Below are positions 1 to 5,140 of a stretch of DNA of 5,140 nucleotides, piece after piece. Source of the stretch: Planctomycetaceae bacterium (GTDB lineage Bacteria > Planctomycetota > Planctomycetia > Pirellulales > Thermoguttaceae). The translations under genes were made by a program, and so were the position numbers. The number at the start of each line of letters is the position of its first letter. Positions within the stretch are counted from its first letter, which is position 1. The notes beneath the pieces were generated by a model. The model made no database searches and was not told the origin of the DNA. It saw only the letters and a program-made list of their open reading frames with translations. Location of the stretch: the NCBI GenBank assembly GCA_031259095.1, contig JAIRLW010000185.1:1-5140 (forward strand), in the 5' to 3' direction.

Positions 1-196
1 CATTTGAATTTTTTATATAGTGTAAAAGTTTGATGTAAAAATGTTACCGCAATATTTTACGGCGTCATTGAAGTTTTTTAACGGATGAATTTACGTATTA
101 AATTTACGTACTGAATCAACTTGCTGAATTTTTGTGATGAAAAATTGTTGGTAAAATAAATGTTGATTGATCTGAAATTTTCACGGCTAATATTGA
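1..196. other. AT-rich intergenic stretch downstream of trpA
   Basis: No reading frame of useful length is present. Besides the weak terminator candidate it holds a 10-base direct repeat (AATTTACGTA at 88-97 and 101-110) and an A/T-only hairpin (AATTTTT at 127-133 with AAAAATT at 140-146). A CAT at 1-3 could be the start codon of a minus-strand gene running off the left edge, but no ribosome binding site precedes it and nothing of such a gene is visible. Confidence 0.5.
37..62 (-). terminator. Weak candidate intrinsic terminator after trpA
   Basis: Read on the minus strand, CCGTAAAATATTGCGG (62 to 47) folds into a 6-base-pair stem (CCGTAA with TTGCGG, one G-U pair) around an AATA loop. Four bases later comes a run of five T (41 to 37). 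It lies about 135 bases beyond the trpA stop. The stem is short and the T run is not immediate, so it is only a candidate end for the mod-res-trpA transcript. No stronger hairpin with a T run was found between 1 and 196. Confidence 0.3.
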
Positions 197-1063
197 TTAA
201 CTGTTTCGTTTATTGACGGTTGTCAGAGTTGTTACAAAATTGGCAACAGATTGTTTGGCGGTATCGGGATGCTCTTCGATAATTCGTTGAAACGCACTGC
301 CGATAATTACGCCGTCGGCAAGAGTTCCGGCGGCTTGAACATCTTCAGGTGTTGAAATTCCGAAACCGACACAAAGCGGAACCTTTGTTTCACAACGCAT
401 TGCGGTAATCTCTTGTTCAAGACCACTCCAATCAATTTTATTACTGTTACCGCCGGTAACGCCGTGCCGTGAAACAATATAAACAAAACCGTCCGATTGA
501 CGAAGAATTTCGTTACGTCGAACTGTGTCTGTTGTCGGAGCGATCAACCGGATAAAATGAAAACGATTACCCGTATTAAACGTATCGACGTTATTAACTG
601 AAACGTTTTTGTCGGCGTTTTTAATATTCGGCTGCTGAATATGCCGCATGATTTCATCGGAATATTCACTCGGTAAGTCAACACATAAAACGCCGTCCGC
701 ACCGGCTTCAACCGCCTCACGAACAAACGTTTCGGTTCCCATTGCGAAAATCGGATTGTAGTACGAAAAAAGAATAATCGGCAATTCATACTTTTGCCGA
801 AGTTTTCGTACAAATTCAATTCCGTGACGTAATGTCATTCCGGCTTTAATCGCGCGGCTTGACGCACGTTGAATGACGGGACCGTCTGCTGTCGGATCGG
901 AAAACGGAATACCGAGTTCCAAAATATCCAAACCGGCGCCGCACGCCGCATCGATAATTTCAAACGACCACTCCATATCAGGATCGCCCGCCGTAATATA
1001 ACCAATCAACGCAACACGATTTTCGTTGCGCGTTTTCTCAAAAATTTGTGTTAATCGGGTCAT
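197..1063 (-). CDS. trpA: Tryptophan synthase alpha subunit
   Basis: TrpA cleaves indole-3-glycerol phosphate to indole and glyceraldehyde 3-phosphate in the cytoplasm; indole is channelled to TrpB in an alpha2-beta2 complex. From the chosen start the protein has 288 residues against 268 in E. coli. LELGIPFSDPTADGP places the catalytic acids at E49 and D60, exactly the E. coli numbering, which is the main reason for choosing the ATG at 1061-1063. Other hallmarks: TAGDP at 24-28; D129 in CVDLP; the flexible catalytic loop SRHGVTGG at 198-205; phosphate-binding GFGIS 233-237 and GSA 255-257. A complete TIM barrel is implied. Odd: about 20 extra Asn-rich residues (near 143-166) between PSEYSDEIMRHI and FIRLIAPTT. 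In-frame ATGs at 1108 (with AAGGA upstream) and 1132 would add 15 or 23 unconserved residues. No trpB is adjacent; res ends 72 bases upstream (3 bases if the 1132 start is used). Function is secure; the exact start is not. Confidence 0.96.
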   Translation of the reverse strand: MTRLTQIFEKTRNENRVALIGYITAGDPDMEWSFEIIDAACGAGLDILELGIPFSDPTADGPVIQRASSRAIKAGMTLRHGIEFVRKLRQKYELPIILFSYYNPIFAMGTETFVREAVEAGADGVLCVDLPSEYSDEIMRHIQQPNIKNADKNVSVNNVDTFNTGNRFHFIRLIAPTTDTVRRNEILRQSDGFVYIVSRHGVTGGNSNKIDWSGLEQEITAMRCETKVPLCVGFGISTPEDVQAAGTLADGVIIGSAFQRIIEEHPDTAKQSVANFVTTLTTVNKRNS

Positions 1064-1076
1064 TGTAGTTAAGATT

Positions 1077-1104
1077 TTTTTGTAATTAAAGTTTTTGTAA
1101 TTAA
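1077..1104. repeat. Short tandem repeat, 15-base period, in the trpA leader
   Basis: Two perfect 13-base copies of TTTTTGTAATTAA lie at 1077-1089 and 1092-1104, 15 bases apart. The period is five codons, so if translated from an upstream start the repeat gives the doubled NYK seen in NYKNFNYKK. The tract sits just before the conserved start of TrpA and looks like a local duplication in AT-rich leader DNA. No function can be assigned. Confidence 0.6.
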
Positions 1105-1111
1105 CCATGTT

Positions 1112-1116
1112 TCCTT
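1112..1116 (-). promoter_or_regulatory. Possible ribosome binding site for an alternative trpA start
   Basis: On the minus strand AAGGA stands 3 bases before the in-frame ATG at 1106-1108 (CAAGGAAACATG). The spacing is shorter than usual, but it is the only Shine-Dalgarno-like sequence near any of the three possible trpA starts. If used, TrpA gains 15 residues (MVNYKNFNYKKILTT) before the family-conserved N-terminus. Homology instead favours the ATG at 1063, so this site may be fortuitous. Confidence 0.3.
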
Positions 1117-1135
1117 GAAACACGGTATTCATTAG

Positions 1136-3733
1136 TTAATTTAATTGATTCAAAGCGTTCCAATTTTTATCGGCAACCCAAACAAAAATACACTTGCCGC
1201 TGGAATGGAATGCCCAGTTTTCGCCAATACTTTTTTTATCCAGTTCATCGGGATTGTTTGCCCGATCACCGCCTTTATATTCAATGACGGCTGTACGGTT
1301 ATCATTTAATTCCGCAACAAAATCGGGAAAGAAGTACTTTATCGAAGACAATGAAAACCCTTTTGAACCGGTACTAGGATCAAGGTTGCGTACCCAACGT
1401 TTCACGTTTTTATGCCGGTCGATTTTTTCCGCACAGATTTCTTCTTCACCGTTCATTTTACCAATCTTTGCAATAAAAGCATGTTTTTCAAACCGATAGG
1501 AACCATGATAAAAATGATACGGTAAATATTCTTTTTCGTCAATAATATGATTAAAAAGATCGTCATCTATTGTTTCAATTCGCCGTGAACCGGTCATTTC
1601 AAATAGTGTTTTTATTCCTACTTTTATCTGTTTTTGGGCATGATCCCAAATTTTTTGTTCGATAATTTTTGCCAGATCATGCCGTCGCCGAACCAGTATT
1701 TTCAGGTTGCAGCGTTTCAAAAGATCGTTGATGACTTCAAGTATCCATGGAAAACTTATTGTTGTCGATAAACTTGTCCATTGTCCGCCGTGATGCAATT
1801 CACCGTCTAACCAATGCGCTAAAACATCTTTAGACCAATCGTCTTTTTCCCAGAACGAAAATTCTTTAATCTCGACATTACCGCCGTCTTGTCTTTCGAT
1901 ACCGCCGGACGATTTTAGATCAATCAATGTTTTTTCACCGATGATGAATATATCGCCGCTAAATTCATTTTTTGAAACGGTTATATCGCACTGGTTGAGT
2001 TCCCACTTAAATTCATCAATTTCTATCGGATCGAACAGATATTTTTGGTTTCCGTCCACGACGAGCATTTGCGGAATCTGTATCGGTTGAACAAATTCAT
2101 CAAGTTTCATCGTTGCCTGACATTCTCTTTTCCAACTTTCTTCAAGCGCCGGATAGTTTTCCGGCGGTGAAATTTTTTGTATCACTAGATAATCTTCCCG
2201 CGTCAGATTTTTTTGTACGGAGATAATTTTTGTTTTGGAATCGTAAACAATTTTTTGGCGTATCGTTTCGGGTAATTCTGTAATATTAATAGGTTTATCA
2301 AGCGGAATGGTCCAGAGTGTCAATGGTAAAACTAGAGGTGGAATTTCACGATGATACTGAAGAGCATCACGAACGGAATCACGATCAAAACCGCAATACG
2401 AAACCAAACCATCAGTTAGATTTTTTGCTGTTTCGGCAATATTGCTGCTGTGAACCACCGCATAAGCCCGATCCAATTCGGAAACACCGGTTGGCAGAGC
2501 GTCCGGCATCCGTAAAACTCGTCCGAGTAATTGTTCCACTGCCGTTTCCGTTGCAACATTGCCGATAGAACCAAGAATATACGCAAACGGACAATCCCAA
2601 CCTTCCCGAAGTTTTTCAACAGTAATAACGTATCGTACCGGACAATTTTCATTTCGTAATTCTTCGCCGGTTAATTCGTCTTTATCGCCGGTGGCGATAC
2701 GAATATATTCTTTTTGAATTTTCAACTGATTGATCAAAGTCTCTTTGACTTTATCAACGGTATGTGTTTCTTTTGTTTTACTTTTTGGTTGCGCTTGTAG
2801 AAGAACAATTGGTCGGATATAACGTCCGGTTGTTCGCTGAAATTCTATTGTTTTTTGTTCTAATTTTTTTTGAATTTGTACAGTTCTGGCTAAAACATCC
2901 GTCCAATCATTAAGAGATTCCAATTCGACCGGCAGTTTGATCATTCCTTCATTTTTCAGTTGGAGAGCAGAGACGGCATGTAACACATTACTATCATTTT
3001 GCGGTGTTGCGGTTAATTCGAGAACCGCCATTGGTTCAAAACGATTTAAACTGTCAAACGATATGGGCGTTCTGGCATTATGCGCTTCATCCATGATGAT
3101 GACCGGATGATGTAATTTCAATACATTGGCAAGTGACGGAATTACTCGTCCATCTGGTTCCTGTAATCGTTCCCGAATTTCCGGCGGCAGATCGGTAAAA
3201 TGATCCATCAAAGAACCGTTTTCACGATAGATTTTACGTCCTTCTGTGTCTTCTTTCCGGTAATTTTGAATTGTAGTAACAATAACAGCCGCCGCTCCTG
3301 CATATCGTGATTGTCCGGCATAAAGTGCATCCTCAACGGTCATTACTTCCAATGCCGCACCATGAATGCCTTCACGAAAAGCGTCGTGATACGGATGACG
3401 CGGCATTTTCAATCCGTTCAATGTTTGATCGCGAATAGTGGTGGACGGTGTAACCCAAAGACAGATTGGATAATCCTGATGACCAAGCCGTCGGGCAATC
3501 GTTCCGGCTGCATGAGCGGCAAGCAATGTTTTTCCGCCTCCGGTCGGAATTCGTACACAAATATATGGAATATGACGGGAAAGTTGTGATACATTTTGAT
3601 AATTTCGATCACAAATTTCTCTAAAAGCGTTTTCGACCGGATGTGATGAACCATTTACAGACATATCGCGTAACGTATCACAAAACGCAGCGATAATATC
3701 AAGCGATTCACGTTGATAATTTTTCAGTTCCAT
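1136..3733 (-). CDS. res: Type III restriction enzyme Res subunit (SF2 helicase plus PD-(D/E)XK nuclease)
   Basis: Complete 865-residue protein, somewhat shorter than the roughly 970 residues of EcoP15I Res. It should couple ATP hydrolysis to movement along DNA and cleave unmethylated DNA in complex with Mod. Visible SF2 motifs: a Q-like NYQ at 5-7; Walker A TGGGKT at 64-69; motif Ia WVTPST at 93-98; DEAH box 215-218; motif III TATP 241-244; motif V REGWDCP 376-382; motif VI QLLGRVLR 401-408 with both arginines. The nuclease core is at the C-terminus: PDF with D804, then E818 and K820 in IEYKGG, a complete PD-(D/E)XK set. All key residues are present, so it looks active. The start is well placed because MELKNYQ opens directly on the helicase N-terminus, although no Shine-Dalgarno sequence precedes it (TTTTACTTTT before ATG). 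It lies 14 bases after mod, so joint transcription and coupled translation are likely. An orphan DEAH helicase is a poor alternative given the adjacent mod and the nuclease motif. Confidence 0.95.
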   Translation of the reverse strand: MELKNYQRESLDIIAAFCDTLRDMSVNGSSHPVENAFREICDRNYQNVSQLSRHIPYICVRIPTGGGKTLLAAHAAGTIARRLGHQDYPICLWVTPSTTIRDQTLNGLKMPRHPYHDAFREGIHGAALEVMTVEDALYAGQSRYAGAAAVIVTTIQNYRKEDTEGRKIYRENGSLMDHFTDLPPEIRERLQEPDGRVIPSLANVLKLHHPVIIMDEAHNARTPISFDSLNRFEPMAVLELTATPQNDSNVLHAVSALQLKNEGMIKLPVELESLNDWTDVLARTVQIQKKLEQKTIEFQRTTGRYIRPIVLLQAQPKSKTKETHTVDKVKETLINQLKIQKEYIRIATGDKDELTGEELRNENCPVRYVITVEKLREGWDCPFAYILGSIGNVATETAVEQLLGRVLRMPDALPTGVSELDRAYAVVHSSNIAETAKNLTDGLVSYCGFDRDSVRDALQYHREIPPLVLPLTLWTIPLDKPINITELPETIRQKIVYDSKTKIISVQKNLTREDYLVIQKISPPENYPALEESWKRECQATMKLDEFVQPIQIPQMLVVDGNQKYLFDPIEIDEFKWELNQCDITVSKNEFSGDIFIIGEKTLIDLKSSGGIERQDGGNVEIKEFSFWEKDDWSKDVLAHWLDGELHHGGQWTSLSTTISFPWILEVINDLLKRCNLKILVRRRHDLAKIIEQKIWDHAQKQIKVGIKTLFEMTGSRRIETIDDDLFNHIIDEKEYLPYHFYHGSYRFEKHAFIAKIGKMNGEEEICAEKIDRHKNVKRWVRNLDPSTGSKGFSLSSIKYFFPDFVAELNDNRTAVIEYKGGDRANNPDELDKKSIGENWAFHSSGKCIFVWVADKNWNALNQLN

Positions 3734-3747
3734 AAAAGTAAAATTAG

Positions 3748-5140
3748 TTAATCGTTTTTCAATTCAAAAGGAATTTGCCGAAACACAATATTGTAACGTT
3801 CTAATGATTTTTTGCCGAGCAGACAACTTTCACCGTAAACAATTTTAACGCCGTCATATTTTGGTAAATTTTGGACAACTTTATGCGTCAACACATTACC
3901 GCCGTTGGGACGTTTATCGCCTAAAATGCCGTTGTACAATAAATAAATCGCCCGATTCTGAAATGTTCCTAAAAACGGCGTTTTGCCGTTAGTCCGTTTG
4001 GGAAGCGGACTTCCTGTTTCCGTAAAAAAAACATGCGCCGCCATATCGCCGAAACGCACTTCCGATGAAACCATACCATTGGCGTCAAAAAATCCGCCTG
4101 ACAATTTACAGTAACGAAAACCGCTGCCGCCGTTCCAATTGACCGATTGGGAAATACCGCCTTGTTCGCCTTCGACAACAGTTTTCAAGCGGGGATAGCA
4201 ATGCGTTTCACAATGTTCGCCCATTTCGATACCGATAAAACGCCGCCCCATTTTCATTGCAACCGCCGCCGTTGTCCCGCTACCAAGAAAACTATCTAAC
4301 ACAAAGTCGCCGGAATTAGTAACCATTGCAATTATTCTTTGGATTAGACGTTCCGGTTTTTTACCATTTATAAAATCAACTGAACCTTCATTATTTAATC
4401 CGGTAGTTTTTATATCAGTCCATAAATCGCCAAGACCGATAGTTAAATAATCATCTGCGAAAAGAAGTTTGATTCGTGGTTGTGCCGCAGAAGGTTCGTA
4501 ATCATTTTTGATAATATATGCTTTCCTTTGTTTTGTTTCGATAATAAAAGCAGGAGTTTCAACGGATACTTGTTTTCGTTTTTTGTCAGCTATTGATTTT
4601 GCAGTATCCGTGGTAGCAACCGACCTAACAATTCGCCAAGAATTTTCCAGTAACCAAGCATCTTTTTCCTCCTTTGATATTTTTTGTTGCTTCATTACAT
4701 ATTCGATATTTTGGTAGGAGAATTTCGCACAAATTGTATCTGCTTCTATTACGTCTTTACTTAAACGTTCTTCATTATCAATGATTTCTTTGAGTCGTGT
4801 TATCTCATCTGTTGATATTCCATTCAAGAATATTTTATATTCATCATCCCATTTTTCTTTTGCGATTCTTTCAAGCACTAATTCTTTCACACCATTTTTC
4901 TTTGCAATAATGATAAATTCCTTCATTTTTGGAATACTCCCTGCTTTTTGTACGGAAGCCATTTTTACACCGGTTGCTTCACTCATTTTTACACATATCG
5001 TTTTTAAATTCCCGATACCGAAAAGGTCAATAAGAATTAAATACAATTCTGCAAATTCATTGTCGTCTATTTGAACAGCAAGTAATCCATCTTTTGTTAA
5101 AAATTGTTTTAATAGGGCGAGTCTTGGATACATCATACAG
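3748..5140 (-). CDS. mod: Type III restriction-modification DNA methyltransferase Mod (5' end outside the window)
   Basis: Partial gene, open through the right edge; the visible part ends in TAA. The Met-Met pair at 5136 is internal, because the frame continues upstream (Cys codon) and homologues carry the catalytic DPPY motif just before this point. Numbering from that Met: 1-30 is the conserved MTase segment ending in QIDDNE; about 40-240 holds the variable target-recognition region; GKKPERLIQRI at 258-268 fits motif X; DSFLGSGTT at 281-289 is the AdoMet-binding motif I; FIGIE at 300-304 fits motif II. Motifs X-I-II after the recognition region mark a beta-class enzyme, usual for Mod subunits that make N6-methyladenine. 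The base methylated is inferred, since motif IV is not visible. A C-terminal extension (about 346-462, with FFTETG, ILGDKRP, VYGE and FRQIP) recurs in this Mod subfamily; its role is unknown. res starts 14 bases downstream. Base composition changes sharply near 4320. Confidence 0.93.
   Translation of the reverse strand, partial: CMMYPRLALLKQFLTKDGLLAVQIDDNEFAELYLILIDLFGIGNLKTICVKMSEATGVKMASVQKAGSIPKMKEFIIIAKKNGVKELVLERIAKEKWDDEYKIFLNGISTDEITRLKEIIDNEERLSKDVIEADTICAKFSYQNIEYVMKQQKISKEEKDAWLLENSWRIVRSVATTDTAKSIADKKRKQVSVETPAFIIETKQRKAYIIKNDYEPSAAQPRIKLLFADDYLTIGLGDLWTDIKTTGLNNEGSVDFINGKKPERLIQRIIAMVTNSGDFVLDSFLGSGTTAAVAMKMGRRFIGIEMGEHCETHCYPRLKTVVEGEQGGISQSVNWNGGSGFRYCKLSGGFFDANGMVSSEVRFGDMAAHVFFTETGSPLPKRTNGKTPFLGTFQNRAIYLLYNGILGDKRPNGGNVLTHKVVQNLPKYDGVKIVYGESCLLGKKSLERYNIVFRQIPFELKND

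Noticed and set aside
1..3. Start codon of a further minus-strand gene at the left edge
   Set aside because: Only the three bases CAT are available and there is no ribosome binding site before them; this cannot be distinguished from chance.
88..110. Direct repeat AATTTACGTA as an operator or attachment site
   Set aside because: Two 10-base copies in AT-rich DNA, with no adjacent regulator, integrase or promoter to support a role.
117..150. Hairpin CAAC...AATTTTT / AAAAATT GTTG as a terminator
   Set aside because: The core stem is A/T only, the outer CAAC/GTTG pairing needs a six-base bulge, and no T run follows on the minus strand.
1194..1499. Plus-strand open frames opposite res, trpA and mod (also 869-1054, 2317-2568, 3311-3589, 4508-4717, 4781-5074)
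   Set aside because: They lie antisense to well-supported genes, have no recognisable domain or ribosome binding site, and show low-complexity content typical of reverse-frame shadows.
3969..4178. Minus-strand overlapping frames inside trpA, res and mod (also 544-819, 2412-2600, 2416-2652, 3372-3560, 3418-3654)
   Set aside because: They are out-of-frame readings of conserved coding sequence; every catalytic motif falls in the long frame.
5134..5136. True start of mod at the Met-Met pair
   Set aside because: The frame stays open upstream, and the protein would lack the first half of the MTase fold including motif IV, while everything after it is intact. The window edge, not a truncation, explains this.
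1136..5140. A previously undescribed defence system
   Set aside because: Motif order in both proteins (beta-class Mod with a recognition region; DEAH helicase followed by PD-(D/E)XK) matches Type III restriction-modification. No additional unknown gene sits in the visible operon.

Overview
The window is a gene-dense stretch of bacterial DNA in which all three recognisable genes lie on the minus strand and read right to left: mod (5' end cut off by the right edge), then res, then trpA. The first two form a Type III restriction-modification (RM) system. Mod is an AdoMet-dependent DNA methyltransferase of the beta-class motif order. Res is a superfamily 2 helicase/translocase with a C-terminal PD-(D/E)XK nuclease. 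The third gene encodes the tryptophan synthase alpha subunit.

Layout: 1-196 is a short AT-rich non-coding stretch after trpA with one weak terminator candidate. 197-1063 is trpA, with possible longer starts at 1108 or 1132. 1136-3733 is res. 3734-3747 is a 14-base gap. 3748 to the window edge is mod, whose catalytic DPPY-type motif IV must lie to the right, outside the window. All three genes end in TAA. No rRNA, tRNA, CRISPR array, transposase, integrase or attachment site is visible.

Working together: Mod and Res are expected to assemble into one complex. Mod recognises the target site and methylates it; Res hydrolyses ATP, moves along DNA and cuts unmodified (for example phage) DNA. The tight mod-res spacing fits one operon. 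trpA follows on the same strand with no terminator in between, so it may be cotranscribed with the defence genes although its role is amino-acid biosynthesis. trpB is not present in the window.

Organism: a bacterium with moderately AT-rich DNA. There is no good Shine-Dalgarno sequence before res or before the canonical trpA start, which suggests a lineage that relies little on that signal, but the phylum cannot be fixed from this sequence. The best second looks are the defence-operon setting of trpA, an Asn-rich insertion in TrpA, and a sharp base-composition break inside mod. I do not see a wholly new system: the defence module belongs to a known class.
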